Virus record (IMG/VR): IMGVR_UViG_3300003323_000115
Location: 1-64,000 of that record
DNA from: a virus
Reading direction: 5' to 3' (one strand)
DNA length: 64,000 nucleotides
The translations under genes and the position numbers were made by a program. The notes beneath the pieces were generated by a model that searched no databases, had not been told where the DNA came from, and worked only from the letters and a program-made list of their open reading frames with translations. Of this stretch, positions 46,683 to 56,637 are shown piece after piece; within the stretch, counting starts at the first letter, position 1; every line of letters begins with the position of its first letter.

Positions 46683-48758
46683 TTACCAGGATCCAAGCAT
46701 CGCCTTGTTCATCCGATCCTGTTCACTTTCGGGGGTCGAAACTGCCACAGGTGCCTTACGGCCGGTCGGGTTGTACCCCGGATCGATCAGAGTTTCAGCC
46801 CGTACCGAGTTGAATGCAGCCGTGGCCTGAGCCAGTGCCTGTTGAGCACGAGCCAAGGATTCACGAGCACCGGGCTGGATGTTCACCCGTTGCTGCCACA
46901 TCGTCACGGCGTCCTGGGCCTTCTGCACATTGTCCCGTGCAGTGTTGACCTGTTCGATCTTCGCTTGACGCTGGGTGTTCGCCAGGGCCTGCTGAAGGAT
47001 CGGGGAATTGTCCTGACGCAGTTGTTGGATGGTGGCCTTGACACCATCATCATTCAACCGCTGACCATTCCCCAGGTTCACCGTGTTGCCGAGCAGTCGG
47101 TTCGGGATCACGTCGGCAATGTTGGTACCGAAGAAGCCGCCCTTGTTCGACGCTACGATGTTCTGACGCATGATCTCACCAGCCAGAGCGGGGTTGACCT
47201 TGCCGTCTTGGACGATCCGATTGATCTGACCCAAGAGGAACTGACGGGAAGTTCCCTTGAACGGGCCTGCACGTAGTTCATCAGCAATCGTTCCCGCATC
47301 AGCATCGATGCGCTGTGCAGCTTTCACGTACTGACTTGCAACAGAGCCAGCGTTGTCCTGCATTCCACGCTCAGCAATCGAACCAACAGAAGCAGCAGCC
47401 TGCAAATTCTGAAGTTGTTGAGTGTTGGCACGTGCAGTGAACGGATCAGTTGCCGGTGCAGTTGCAGTGACACTGGCTGGACCCAGAGTTCCACCAACTT
47501 CACCTTGGGTGATGAGACCACGCATCTGTTCCCAGGGAACATCCTTGTATGCTCCGGGCTTGGAGTCCGGAAGAGAGGTCCAGGTGTCCTTGAGATTGCC
47601 GCCCTTGCGAGCATCGAAGATGGCCTTGGCCACAGCTTCTTGATTCGCAGGAGTGAACGGCTGACTACGCCAGTTGTCACCCAGTACCTTGGGAGCGAAG
47701 TCTTCGAGGGTCTGACCGGTGATCTGGAATGCACCAGAAGCCGAAGAACCCATGCCAGGAGCATTGCCGAACTTGCCCTTGTTGCCGGGAATGAGAGTGT
47801 TCTTGCCGAAGTCCTGAACCTCGCCCATGGTCATCTGGGTCAACGGCTTCGGAGTGGCAACACCACCAACCGTCATGTCCCAGCCAGAACCCTGAGTGGT
47901 ACCGAAACCAGCGGTACCGGCAGCACGGCCCAGAGAGCCACCACCGGTTGCAGGTGCTCCACCTTGACCAGGGTTGAGACCCATGTTCGAACCAGGCACA
48001 CCAGGAACACCACCTACCGAGCCGTTGTAGGCACCGGGGAATGCTTGCAGGAACAGGGCACGTTGACCAGGCGTCATCGGTGCCTGTTCGGCATAGGCCA
48101 GAGCAGTCGTCGGATCCAGATTTGCACCCTTGCGGATAGCATCCTGGATGTAGGCCTGTGCACCTTGGGTGTCTTGATCGTTGCGGACCACAGCTTGAGT
48201 CTGCACAGCACCCTGGGTTGCTTGCTGACGGCCAGTTTCTGCACCACGAGCAGCGGTCAGAAGATCGAAGCCAGCATTAGCCGGAGCCTGTGCAAGCAGC
48301 GGTTGAGCTCGGGACATGATGCCCCGGAGTGCTTCAGGATTCCCTTGGTTCGCTGCGATCTCAGCAGCAAACGGGCGAAGAGCATCCGTGGCAGCAAGAT
48401 CACGTTGGCTTCGGTCGAACGAGGCAACATCACGGGTGTTGGCAATACGACCGGTGTCATCACGAACCAAGCCAGAAGCAAGGTCGATCAGACGAGCCGA
48501 AGCAGCAGCCGTAGGGGTACGGCCATTGAGCAGGGTACCGGATGCAAGAGCCTGATCGATGGCAGGAGCCGTCCGGTACTTCAGAGCGTCAGCCAGGATG
48601 GCTTGATCGTTCTGACGGTTCTGGTCAGCACGGTATGCACCCAGGGCATCCGAAATGCCTTGAGTGCCCGCACTGAACATGTTGGCGAATTGGCGATAGC
48701 CTTCGAGAGCACCGCTGAAGTTCGGCGCATCGACATTGCGCCAAGTGATTTGGGCCAT
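46683..48758 (-). CDS. internal virion protein with muramidase-like region (N4 gp51-like)
   Basis: 691 residues from MAQITWRNVDAPNFSG behind AAGGAGTCGCA. Helical N-terminal 230 residues (RQFANMFSAGTQGISDALGAYR), then a Gly/Pro-rich linker, then a lysozyme-like stretch about residues 320-420 (MTMGEVQDFGKNT, GSSASGAFQITGQTLEDFAPKVLG). The C-terminal third is helical. Placed directly upstream of vRNAP, as N4 gp51, which is a virion protein. It probably helps make a path through peptidoglycan during DNA entry. The muramidase match is by pattern and no full catalytic set is proven. Confidence 0.78.
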   Translation of the reverse strand: MAQITWRNVDAPNFSGALEGYRQFANMFSAGTQGISDALGAYRADQNRQNDQAILADALKYRTAPAIDQALASGTLLNGRTPTAAASARLIDLASGLVRDDTGRIANTRDVASFDRSQRDLAATDALRPFAAEIAANQGNPEALRGIMSRAQPLLAQAPANAGFDLLTAARGAETGRQQATQGAVQTQAVVRNDQDTQGAQAYIQDAIRKGANLDPTTALAYAEQAPMTPGQRALFLQAFPGAYNGSVGGVPGVPGSNMGLNPGQGGAPATGGGSLGRAAGTAGFGTTQGSGWDMTVGGVATPKPLTQMTMGEVQDFGKNTLIPGNKGKFGNAPGMGSSASGAFQITGQTLEDFAPKVLGDNWRSQPFTPANQEAVAKAIFDARKGGNLKDTWTSLPDSKPGAYKDVPWEQMRGLITQGEVGGTLGPASVTATAPATDPFTARANTQQLQNLQAAASVGSIAERGMQDNAGSVASQYVKAAQRIDADAGTIADELRAGPFKGTSRQFLLGQINRIVQDGKVNPALAGEIMRQNIVASNKGGFFGTNIADVIPNRLLGNTVNLGNGQRLNDDGVKATIQQLRQDNSPILQQALANTQRQAKIEQVNTARDNVQKAQDAVTMWQQRVNIQPGARESLARAQQALAQATAAFNSVRAETLIDPGYNPTGRKAPVAVSTPESEQDRMNKAMLGSW

Positions 48759-48767
48759 TGCGACTCC

Positions 48768-49217
48768 TTAACCGTTGCGACGGTCACGCAGAGAGTTCTG
48801 AGCGACGTATTGATCCACTTGAGCTTGGCTCTGGCCCTCCATTGCCCCACGTGCACGTGCACGGTCAGCAAGCGTGGTGTTGTAGCTCTGGATCGAGTTC
48901 GCCAGATTAGTATCGGTGATGCCCTTCTGGTACTCGAATTGCTTCTTGGCCAGTTTCTGGGCATTGAATGCCGACATGATGTTGCCGATGGCACCCAGAC
49001 CCGACAGAGCAAGCTGCGCAGTGGGCACATTGAAGCCCAGGCCGGAAAGAGCACCGGTAGCCGGAGTCGAACCCGCAGCAGGCGTCAGACCATAACCACC
49101 ATTCGTGGCACCCAGCGTGGACGTGTCATATCCACCGGTGGCACCGGCACCCCAGTTGGGAGTAGCACCTGCAAACTGAAAGTCGGCAGGGTTGTAGGTC
49201 GTAGTGGGAAGGTACAT
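48768..49217 (-). CDS. internal virion protein (N4 gp52-like)
   Basis: 149 residues. Gly/Thr/Ala-rich N-terminal half (MYLPTTTYNPADFQFAGATP, GYGLTPAAGSTPATGALSG), then helices (GLGAIGNIMSAFNAQKLAKKQFEYQK). The end is helical with Gln/Ala (RARGAMEGQSQAQVDQYVAQN). Size and place fit N4 gp52, a virion protein. The pattern of hydrophobic helix plus flexible N-terminus resembles ejected internal proteins. Confidence 0.7.
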   Translation of the reverse strand: MYLPTTTYNPADFQFAGATPNWGAGATGGYDTSTLGATNGGYGLTPAAGSTPATGALSGLGFNVPTAQLALSGLGAIGNIMSAFNAQKLAKKQFEYQKGITDTNLANSIQSYNTTLADRARARGAMEGQSQAQVDQYVAQNSLRDRRNG

Positions 49218-49219
49218 GG

Positions 49220-51883
49220 TTACACCCGTAGATCTAGATTCAAGGTAACTTGAGTGAAATTGGTCAGAAGCGTCTGGGACATCTCTGCAATCTCACCCCC
49301 GGTCATCAGTGTCCGGCCAAGGAAGCTATCCAGTGATTCGGGGCGGAACCCCAGCTGGGTTGCAGCATCTGTGAATCCGGTGGGGTCAATGACCGCCCGG
49401 TCGTAGCCGATATTATCGCTGTAAGCCTGTTGGATCTGCTTTTGAACAGCTTCACCCTGCTTTACATATTCCTCTGTTTCCTTCTGAATGTCCATAGTGG
49501 CCTTGTTGATATATTCAACAATGCCCTTCCCCACAGCCTCGGTCAGCTTGATCAGGTTGTCAGCTTTCATGAGGTTGGAGAACCCATCCAGGGCAGAACC
49601 ACCGTTGGCAATCGAGGTTCCGACATTGATCGCCACCATCGAAGCAATGGCACCAATAATCCCGCCGATCTTCTCGCCGAACAGTTGAGTGGATGCAGAC
49701 GTAATGATCTGGGTCAGGATCATTGCTGCCACAGCATTCGCCACAGCACCAACGATTACTGCCAGGGTTCCACTGAAGCCCAGGGAAGTGCCTATGCTCA
49801 GCGAAGAACCAAGAAGACCAGCAGAGGCACCACCCGTGAACACGGAGACGACAGCGATGACGATCACAACCAAAACCTGGAACAGGCCAGTCTGGTACCA
49901 CTTCTTTTTGTAGATGGTGTAGCAGTTGAAGACCAGATAGCAGCAAGCAGTGCTCATCTGCGTAGTCTTCACGATGTTCATCTGCTTGTAGAGCTCGACA
50001 TGCAGGGGAACCAAGAAGCCAGATTCTTCAACATCAGCCAGGGCCTCAACACCCGTGATCTTCACAACGTTACCGTTGTAGACATTGTTCAGGTGATACA
50101 GATCGAAGAACTGTAGAGCACGCCACGAGTTGTCAGTCTCCTGCCAGTTGAGGATCAGTCGTTGCACACGACGCTCACCGACTTCAACGTAGGTACCGTT
50201 GAACACAATGTCAGGGAAGATCTCATCAGACAGAGCATCCCACCAGAGTTCACCTCTCTTGGCTCCAGGCCTACGCTGACCGGTACCAACAGTCTCAGCC
50301 ATGCCAGCCCAACCGATGACCATGTTGAAGTTCATCATGGGCACGCCACCAGAAGCAATCTGGATCAACCGCATGGGCATCACCGGAGGCACAGGAACAC
50401 TGGGTGCAGGAGTGCCCCAAAGCGGATCTGATTCATCACCAGCTTCCTGCACTTCTTTCCAGTGGTTGTAGGCATCCGTTGCAGCTTTGTAGTCGGCAGT
50501 CTTGGTCTTGTATTCCTGGTACGCAGCATCCTCGTAGGTATCACTGAGCATGTACTGGAACAGTCGATAGATGTACTCCTTCGATGCGTTCTCCATTGTG
50601 TTCAGCGAGACACCAAACATCCCATACACGAAGTCGAGTTGATCGATGTCTTCGTTGTCTTGGATCTGATCAATGGTCTTGTCAAAGCGACCATTCACAG
50701 CTTTCTTGAAAGCCTTCTTCGCAGGCCCATAAACGATGGGCGCAGTCGCTTCAGTGATCGGGTTGTTGTCGATCCGGAAAGGAATGTAGGGAAAGAACTG
50801 TCCCTTGTTCTCAGTCGGATTGAACATCGCATCAAGAACAGCATCACCAGACTGGTACTTGTAGTTCCAGGCCTTGATCGCAGAGCGAGACTCCAGAGTC
50901 ACGTCCTGCGTGTCGATACGGTAGTAGCGGTTGAGCTTGAGCTCTTGATCGAGCGTCGTGGTCTTGGTCGTCTTGGTGACTCCGCCACCAATGTCTTCAT
51001 CCTCGGTGACCACAACAGGATCCAGGTCCACAGCTTCTGCATCTTGCTTGTGGTACTGCCATTGCTTCTGCTGCTTGATCTCGGTAGGAGGTGCAGGCAT
51101 TGCAATGCTTCGCGTGTACTCCCCATCGATCTTGTCATAGTTCTCATCACGGGGGGTTTCTGTGTGGCTCGTTTCATCAGGCCTCCCATCGCTGTACGTG
51201 ATCAACACATCAACCGTCTTGGTCAGAACCAAGACAGAAGGAACAGGCGTGTCGTCATGGACCTCGGTCCAATCGGTCATGTCAGGATAAGGATCACCCA
51301 CAGCCACATCGACAGGAGTGCCTTCGACAACTGGGCCTTCCGTGTCGTTCTGTGCAAGGATGTACCGCACGTTGAGGTACCGTGCAGTCGGATCGAAAGC
51401 AGGAGACGGCGTATAGGTAGCCGTGCTACTGTCTTCGAATTCGATTTGAATGTCACCACTGGGCAGGAGAGAGGCTACCCAAGCTGTGTTCCACAGAGCA
51501 GGGTAGTTCTCATAGACGTACGGCTCGGAAAATCGAGCTACGTCATTGAATGTGATGTCTGCTGATTGAACCAAGACAGACTCATCGGGATCGTGCGGTA
51601 CACGAGTGGCAACAACATCAGCATCAATGCTGTCACCGATGTTCACATGGGCATAGGTGAAGCCCATCAGTGCGTTGTACCCGCTGGAATCAGCCCATCG
51701 TGCGAAGTTGCGGAGCTTGATCCCAGGACCACTGATGTACCCAGCATTGATGGTCTCACCCATGGAGAACTGGCTATTGGAAATCACATTTCCAATGACC
51801 AGTGTCTTCAGGTAGTTGGGTCTCTTCGCAATGTCGCCTGCAAGGTTGTAGACGACAGAGGAAACACTGACGGTTGCACCCAT
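49220..51883 (-). CDS. large tail/ejection protein with multiple membrane segments (N4 gp53-like)
   Basis: 887 residues. The first 600 residues are beta-rich and tail-like (VSVSSVVYNLAGDIAKRPNYLKT, many D/T/P loops). A hydrophobic block at about residues 660-790 contains several membrane-grade stretches (FQVLVVIVIAVVSVFTGG, LGFSGTLAVIVGAVANAVAA, IIGAIASMVAINVGTS), and the end is helical and amphipathic. Such a fusion could be part of the tail tube or a channel inserted in the host membrane. Located between gp54- and gp52-like genes. Confidence 0.72.
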   Translation of the reverse strand: MGATVSVSSVVYNLAGDIAKRPNYLKTLVIGNVISNSQFSMGETINAGYISGPGIKLRNFARWADSSGYNALMGFTYAHVNIGDSIDADVVATRVPHDPDESVLVQSADITFNDVARFSEPYVYENYPALWNTAWVASLLPSGDIQIEFEDSSTATYTPSPAFDPTARYLNVRYILAQNDTEGPVVEGTPVDVAVGDPYPDMTDWTEVHDDTPVPSVLVLTKTVDVLITYSDGRPDETSHTETPRDENYDKIDGEYTRSIAMPAPPTEIKQQKQWQYHKQDAEAVDLDPVVVTEDEDIGGGVTKTTKTTTLDQELKLNRYYRIDTQDVTLESRSAIKAWNYKYQSGDAVLDAMFNPTENKGQFFPYIPFRIDNNPITEATAPIVYGPAKKAFKKAVNGRFDKTIDQIQDNEDIDQLDFVYGMFGVSLNTMENASKEYIYRLFQYMLSDTYEDAAYQEYKTKTADYKAATDAYNHWKEVQEAGDESDPLWGTPAPSVPVPPVMPMRLIQIASGGVPMMNFNMVIGWAGMAETVGTGQRRPGAKRGELWWDALSDEIFPDIVFNGTYVEVGERRVQRLILNWQETDNSWRALQFFDLYHLNNVYNGNVVKITGVEALADVEESGFLVPLHVELYKQMNIVKTTQMSTACCYLVFNCYTIYKKKWYQTGLFQVLVVIVIAVVSVFTGGASAGLLGSSLSIGTSLGFSGTLAVIVGAVANAVAAMILTQIITSASTQLFGEKIGGIIGAIASMVAINVGTSIANGGSALDGFSNLMKADNLIKLTEAVGKGIVEYINKATMDIQKETEEYVKQGEAVQKQIQQAYSDNIGYDRAVIDPTGFTDAATQLGFRPESLDSFLGRTLMTGGEIAEMSQTLLTNFTQVTLNLDLRV

Positions 51884-51886
51884 GGC

Positions 51887-52747
51887 TTAGTCCAGATTGT
51901 TGTTGGCCTTGATGTGACCCAACACGATATCCACCGAAGCATTCTGGAAGTTCGGGGGTGCCAGCAGACCTTCGTCAATCGTCTTCTGGGTGATCCAGGC
52001 ATCCGTGAAGATCTTCGCAGCCTTGATCTCAGCATCACGCTGGTAGCTCGTGATCTGCTGGGTGTACAGATCCTTCTGCTTGCCCAGGGTACCGGCAACC
52101 GTGGTGCCATCAGCACGAGTATCCAGGGTCTGTGCACGCTGAGCATCCGTCTGTTCCTTGAGCAGGAGAAGCTGCTGCGGGAGCATGAACTCCAGCGTGA
52201 ACTTCGCTTGGCAGAACGTTTCGGATTCGGTGGCCAGCTTGAGCTTGGTGAGAGCATAGCCAGCAGCGGATGCAGCAGCATCCACCTTGGATTTCTCGTA
52301 GTCAGCCTTGGTCGTGGCAAGCTGCACACGGCTGATGACCACAGCCACTTGAGCAGCCAGAGCTTGCTGCTGGGCCAGAACAGATTGCCAGTACTGCTGA
52401 TCCTTCCCAAGAAGGAACTGCACAGCCTGTCCCATGGCTGCTTCCGTGAGAGCAATGTATGCCTTCACGTAATCAGCACCAGTGATGCGGTTCGCTTTGA
52501 ACTCCATCACCAAGTGGGCCTTGAAGCCCCGCATGATCACGTCGAAGGTACCCGGTCCTTCTGGATCACCCGTCGTGAGCATGTCATTTGTGATTGGTTC
52601 GATCTGCGTCGTTGGCAGAGTCGGAAGATTGTCAGTGGGAATCTGGTACTCAGGCCCACTCAGATCGATGTCCGGCAGGGTGAAATTGGCATCAGCAACA
52701 AGTGCCTCAAATAGCGCTTGTGCTTCGGTATCGGCACCACAGGACAT
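51887..52747 (-). CDS. structural protein, tail-hub type (N4 gp54-like)
   Basis: 286 residues. Pro/Asp-rich N-terminal 60 residues, then long coiled-coil helices ([36 protein letters not shown]), then a helix-turn region ([30 protein letters not shown]) and a C-terminal extension. It lies four bases from the next gene (49220-51883), so the two are translated together. Place and size suggest the N4 tail protein gp54; the specific role is inferred. Confidence 0.72.
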   Translation of the reverse strand: MSCGADTEAQALFEALVADANFTLPDIDLSGPEYQIPTDNLPTLPTTQIEPITNDMLTTGDPEGPGTFDVIMRGFKAHLVMEFKANRITGADYVKAYIALTEAAMGQAVQFLLGKDQQYWQSVLAQQQALAAQVAVVISRVQLATTKADYEKSKVDAAASAAGYALTKLKLATESETFCQAKFTLEFMLPQQLLLLKEQTDAQRAQTLDTRADGTTVAGTLGKQKDLYTQQITSYQRDAEIKAAKIFTDAWITQKTIDEGLLAPPNFQNASVDIVLGHIKANNNLD

Positions 52748-52761
52748 GACTGCACCTCAAA

Positions 52762-52794
52762 GAAAAAAGCCCGAAGTCTTCTCAACTTCGGGCT
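52762..52794 (-). terminator. intrinsic terminator (leftward)
   Basis: Read leftward: AGCCCGAAGT, loop TGAGAAG, ACTTCGGGCT, then TTTTTTC. Lies between the gp55-like and gp54-like genes. Confidence 0.93.
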
Positions 52795-52815
52795 ATGTTG
52801 ATGGACGGTCCGATT

Positions 52816-53658
52816 TTAGTTCAGACTGCCTGCTGCGGCCTGGGAGGCAGCAAGTCGGGCCAGTTCCTCCTTGGTCAGGGGATCCAGCACTTCCAGGCTG
52901 TACTCCAGAGCCATGTTGTGCTCGACCTTGATCTGCTTCGTCACACGGTCACGAGTCGTGCGGATGTTCAGGAAGCGCTTGGTCTTCAGGAACTCGTAGA
53001 TGCAGTAGGGGACATGGTAGCCGTTGTCCGTGACTTCACCGTAGGGCACGAACTTCTTGACCGTACCCAGGTACTCGTTGGCGACCGTGATGATCTCGCC
53101 TTGCAGATCCTTCTTCTTCGGGTCCAGGTTCTGGATGCGCAGACGGACCAGCTTGGTCTGCTCTTCACGCATCATCTGTTGCAGAGTGCGCTTGCGAACC
53201 GGCTGGGCACTGCCAGTCAGGGGATTCACGACATCCTGGGACTTCTTTTCCAGGTCCGCTTCCGACGCAGCGGGAGCATCGGCGATGACACGGCTGGCGG
53301 TCAGAGCTTCCAGCTTGGCCTTGAGTTCTTCGACGGTCTCCTGGTTCTGGGCACCTTCCGCCGCCACTTGGGTTGCTTGAGCCGTCTGGGCAACCGGATT
53401 GGTCCGACCCAAGGAGAAAAGGGACGTGCTCTGGGCAGCAGCCGGTTTGCTTTCCGTCACCGTTTCCGGCAGTGCCGGGTTGAAGTTCTCGCCCTTGCCC
53501 TCCTGCTTCTCTGCGATCTTCTGACGCAGAGCCTCGACACCGATGTTGTTCGAATGGACGATGCCCATCTTCTTGGCACGTTCCTTCAGGACTTCGAGCT
53601 CGGTGGGTTGACGAACATCTTCCTCACCTTGGTTCAGGGGGTTGTTTGCTTCAGACAT
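52816..53658 (-). CDS. structural/assembly protein with HeH/SAP-like N-terminus (N4 gp55-like)
   Basis: 280 residues from MSEANNPLNQGEEDVRQP behind AGAGGAACTGAC; a longer in-frame extension enters the terminator of the capsid gene. Residues 19-48 resemble the HeH/SAP two-helix fold (LEVLKERAKKMGIVHSNNIGVEALRQKI). A disordered Ala/Gln-rich region follows, then a folded basic C-terminal domain (KTKRFLNIRTTRDRVTKQIKVEH). The HeH fold is common in phage structural or DNA-contact proteins. It is the first gene after the capsid protein. Confidence 0.75.
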   Translation of the reverse strand: MSEANNPLNQGEEDVRQPTELEVLKERAKKMGIVHSNNIGVEALRQKIAEKQEGKGENFNPALPETVTESKPAAAQSTSLFSLGRTNPVAQTAQATQVAAEGAQNQETVEELKAKLEALTASRVIADAPAASEADLEKKSQDVVNPLTGSAQPVRKRTLQQMMREEQTKLVRLRIQNLDPKKKDLQGEIITVANEYLGTVKKFVPYGEVTDNGYHVPYCIYEFLKTKRFLNIRTTRDRVTKQIKVEHNMALEYSLEVLDPLTKEELARLAASQAAAGSLN

Positions 53659-53675
53659 GTCAGTTCCTCTATATG

Positions 53676-53703
53676 AAAAAGGGGGAGTGTAAAACACTCC
53701 CCC
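53676..53703 (-). terminator. intrinsic terminator after the major capsid gene (leftward)
   Basis: Read leftward: GGGGGAGTGT, loop TTT, ACACTCCCCC, then TTTTTC. A perfect 10-bp stem between the capsid and gp55-like genes; it lets capsid mRNA exceed downstream genes. Confidence 0.95.
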
Positions 53704-53731
53704 ATTCTGCCTCAATTCAGGCCGCTACGAC

Positions 53732-54961
53732 TTAGATCGGAGCAACCGTCTTGAGAACCGCCAGACGTTCCGGGCGCTTGATCAGGATACCGTAGTACCA
53801 CTTGATCGAAGAGAAGCCCGTTTCGCCGTACGGATCGTTGCGGTCAGCCGTCTCACGACCCGGCATCTTGGTCATCACGGTGAACTTCACCGTCTTGCCA
53901 TCGGTCTGGAAACCGATGGTGGTGAACGAGTCGTCACCCACGACCAGCATCGGGTACACGTCGTAGCGTTCCTGGCCACTGACCGTCGAGGTACGGAAAC
54001 CGGGGTTGTCGGTCACGACGGCACCGGCACCTGCCCAGTGCAGCATTTCCGGAACCTGGATGATCCGCCACTTGTCGATGGAGCCGACTTCACCATTCAT
54101 GATGGTACCGGCGTCAGCGTAGTGCTGGATCTCGATGAAGGCCTTGTTGCCGAACAGGTCGGTCAGACCCTTCAGCAGCGGAACCAGTTCCGAGCCGACG
54201 TAGATCACACGGGTGGCACCGATGACCTTCGTATCGATCAGGCGGGAGCCCGTGATGATGGTCGTCGAAGTCGGCGTGCGGTTGTCGGTCAGGATCTGGT
54301 CCAGACGCATCAGGTTCTTGTAGCTCACGATGGAAGCCGGGATCTCCGGGTTGCCACCACCGGCCGGGGTCACTTCACCCGTGATGGTTGCATCCGAAGT
54401 GGCGGCGCCTGCGAACAGAACGGTACCGGCACCCAGCAGCAGGTCACGCTGAAGAACGGCTTCGGTCAGTTGGACCGCACCGTTCATCAGTTCACGGCTG
54501 AGGTGATCCATCAGTTCGGCGTCCGAGTCGAAGTCCATGGACTCCTGGGTGAACTCGTGGAAGAAGCCGAACTTGTGGATCGAACCTTCACGCTGGATAC
54601 GGGTGAAGCCGACACGGTTCACACGGCCACCGTTCTCGGTCAGGGTCGGCAGCTTGTTGGTGATCGTACCGATGTCCTTCGACGAACCGTAGAGGTTGCC
54701 GTTGGCGATGGTGACACCGGCTGCGTCGATACCCTGGTCGTTGATGTTGCGGTCGTCCAGCAGGGGGATGTACTCGTACACCTTGATCGACTTGCCGAAG
54801 TTCTTCGGCATGTTCGTCACGTTCGCCAGAGGCATGAAATACTGCTCTTTGCGGGCAGTGATGATCGCCTTCTTCAGATAGAAGAAAGTGACCATCTGGT
54901 CGGAACCAGCACCGTCGATGCTGGACTTTTGGCCATCGGCCGGGGCGTTGTAGTTCAACAT
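53732..54961 (-). CDS. major capsid protein (N4 gp56-like)
   Basis: 409 residues. N4-type capsid layout: N-terminal [19 protein letters not shown], then [42 protein letters not shown], a helix-rich spine with [18 protein letters not shown], and P-domain strands ([25 protein letters not shown]). The HK97-type fold is expected from its order (portal, scaffold, capsid) and size close to N4 gp56. The highest codon uniformity in the window and a dedicated terminator fit very high expression. Confidence 0.93.
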   Translation of the reverse strand: MLNYNAPADGQKSSIDGAGSDQMVTFFYLKKAIITARKEQYFMPLANVTNMPKNFGKSIKVYEYIPLLDDRNINDQGIDAAGVTIANGNLYGSSKDIGTITNKLPTLTENGGRVNRVGFTRIQREGSIHKFGFFHEFTQESMDFDSDAELMDHLSRELMNGAVQLTEAVLQRDLLLGAGTVLFAGAATSDATITGEVTPAGGGNPEIPASIVSYKNLMRLDQILTDNRTPTSTTIITGSRLIDTKVIGATRVIYVGSELVPLLKGLTDLFGNKAFIEIQHYADAGTIMNGEVGSIDKWRIIQVPEMLHWAGAGAVVTDNPGFRTSTVSGQERYDVYPMLVVGDDSFTTIGFQTDGKTVKFTVMTKMPGRETADRNDPYGETGFSSIKWYYGILIKRPERLAVLKTVAPI

Positions 54962-54978
54962 TTCACTTCTCTCTCAGG

Positions 54979-56238
54979 TTAAACACGGTTTTCCATTTGC
55001 TTGAGGAATTCCTCATCGCTCATGGCAAGGGGGTTCACGACCTTGGCAGGCGTCTTGGCAGAAGTGCGGGTTGCTGCTGCTGCTCTGGCTTGTGCCTCGT
55101 TCTTGACCACCGGATTCGGGGTAGCGACCGTCTTTGCCACCGGAGCTTTCTGTCCAGGGTTATTGCCTGAACCAGCTAACTCATTGAAGGCACCGGCTTT
55201 CGCCATTTCGTCCCCCACCAGCTTGTAGGCGTCGAGGAACGGGGTTTCCATCGGAATCTGACCGAGCGTCCTCTTGCGGTCGATTTCAGCGTTGATGAGC
55301 CCGTAGACACCGGACTCGATCTGCTGATGCATGACCTTCATGAGTGCAGGTTGCTTCCACAACACTTCCTTGCTGGCTTGATCCCATGTTTGGTTCATCA
55401 GCACCAGAGACTCTTGACCCTTTGGTTGCGAACGCACGTCGTCCAAAGCAGTTTTGAAGAGCACTTCTTCGTCTGCGACCCGGTGATTGCCAGGTTGGTA
55501 ATTCGATTCGGCCTCGATGTCCATTTCTTGTGGATTGAGACCGGAATCCTTCACGAGCTTTTTGATGGCCTCGGGATCCTTCTTACTCAGGTCAATGAGG
55601 AAGGAGAGTTTGCCTTCATCCAGCAAATCGTGATTTTCCAACATCATAAGCAATTTCTTGCTTGGTTGGAGCTCTTGTAGCTTTCTGGTGTAGTTGGCGC
55701 CCATTTGAGCCAACTGAATCAACTCTTCCGGCGACTTGAGCTCGATCATCCGACCATTCGCCTTGAATGGCTTCATGAGAGCTTCATAAGCAGCCTTGTA
55801 GTCGATCTCCTGAGTCTGGGTCTTCCCAGCTTCAGTACCACCCTTTTCCTTTTCGGTCTGGGTTTGATCACCCTGACCACCGGCAGGAGTGCCGTCTTTT
55901 CCAGGAGTCTTGCCAGCTTCCGCTGCCAGACGTTCCTTTTCAGCCTTCTGTTCTGGGGTTTCTTCACCCTCGGTTTCACCTTCAGCTTGAGCAGCACGCT
56001 CAGCTTCGGTCAGGCCATCTTCTTGACCGGGCTGCTTGCCCTGTTCTTCTTGGTTCTGGGTAGCAGCCTTGGCAGCTTCTTCTTCAGCCAGACGGGCAGC
56101 TTCAGCTTCGTCATTGGCCTTCTTTTCAGCATCCAGTTCTTCCTGCGTCTTGGCCGGAGGTGCCTCGGGCAATTCCTCCGGGGAACCAAGAGCAGCAAAG
56201 TCAGCGTCGGTCAGAGCAAGGGGATTGACAGTTGCCAT
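54979..56238 (-). CDS. acidic scaffolding-like head assembly protein (N4 gp57-like)
   Basis: 419 residues from MATVNPLALTDADF; the upstream ATG six bases before is too close to AAGGAG. The N-terminal half is low-complexity Glu/Lys/Ala/Gln with coiled coil (KTQEELDAEKKANDEAEAARLAEEEAAKAA). The middle has helical NYTRKLQELQPSKKLLMML; the C-terminus ends NPLAMSDEEFLKQMENR. An N-terminal NPLALTDADF and C-terminal NPLAMSDEEF repeat one motif at both ends. The acidic coiled-coil nature and place before the capsid gene point to a scaffold. Confidence 0.82.
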   Translation of the reverse strand: MATVNPLALTDADFAALGSPEELPEAPPAKTQEELDAEKKANDEAEAARLAEEEAAKAATQNQEEQGKQPGQEDGLTEAERAAQAEGETEGEETPEQKAEKERLAAEAGKTPGKDGTPAGGQGDQTQTEKEKGGTEAGKTQTQEIDYKAAYEALMKPFKANGRMIELKSPEELIQLAQMGANYTRKLQELQPSKKLLMMLENHDLLDEGKLSFLIDLSKKDPEAIKKLVKDSGLNPQEMDIEAESNYQPGNHRVADEEVLFKTALDDVRSQPKGQESLVLMNQTWDQASKEVLWKQPALMKVMHQQIESGVYGLINAEIDRKRTLGQIPMETPFLDAYKLVGDEMAKAGAFNELAGSGNNPGQKAPVAKTVATPNPVVKNEAQARAAAATRTSAKTPAKVVNPLAMSDEEFLKQMENRV

Positions 56239-56249
56239 GATCATTCTCC

Positions 56250-56624
56250 TTATTCAGCCGACGTATCGTCGTCTTCTTCGACTTCACCGCCAGCCCGGAC
56301 TCGGTCCAATTCGGCATCCATTTCGTGGATGCTGTTCTTGGCGACCTGTGCCTGCTGGCGAATTGCCTCGACCCAACGTTTGAAATGACCCGAAGCTGCG
56401 GCCATCTGGATGCAGTCCTTCTGGATTTCCGGTGCAAGCGCCGGATCCTGGGACAGTTGGGCGTACCGTGCGGTCTCGTCCTTCATCCAGAATTCCAGAA
56501 CCAAGGACTTGAAGTCCTGGTTCTTGCAAAGGCGTTCCAGCCTTTCACCGATTTCAACCATTTTCTGGTTGCCAGCCTTTTGGGCTTCGAGTTCTTCGAC
56601 GTATTCGTTGATGTCGGTAGACAT
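56250..56624 (-). CDS. small head assembly/structural protein (124 aa)
   Basis: All-helical, acidic end. Starts MSTDINEYVEELEAQKAGN; helices NQKMVEIGERLERLCKNQDF and SGHFKRWVEAIRQQAQVAKNSIHEMDAELDR, ending EEDDDTSAE. Located between the portal and scaffold-like genes, the place of N4 gp58. A head-completion or portal accessory role is likely by place only. Confidence 0.75.
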   Translation of the reverse strand: MSTDINEYVEELEAQKAGNQKMVEIGERLERLCKNQDFKSLVLEFWMKDETARYAQLSQDPALAPEIQKDCIQMAAASGHFKRWVEAIRQQAQVAKNSIHEMDAELDRVRAGGEVEEDDDTSAE

Positions 56625-56637
56625 GATGTGCTAGTCC

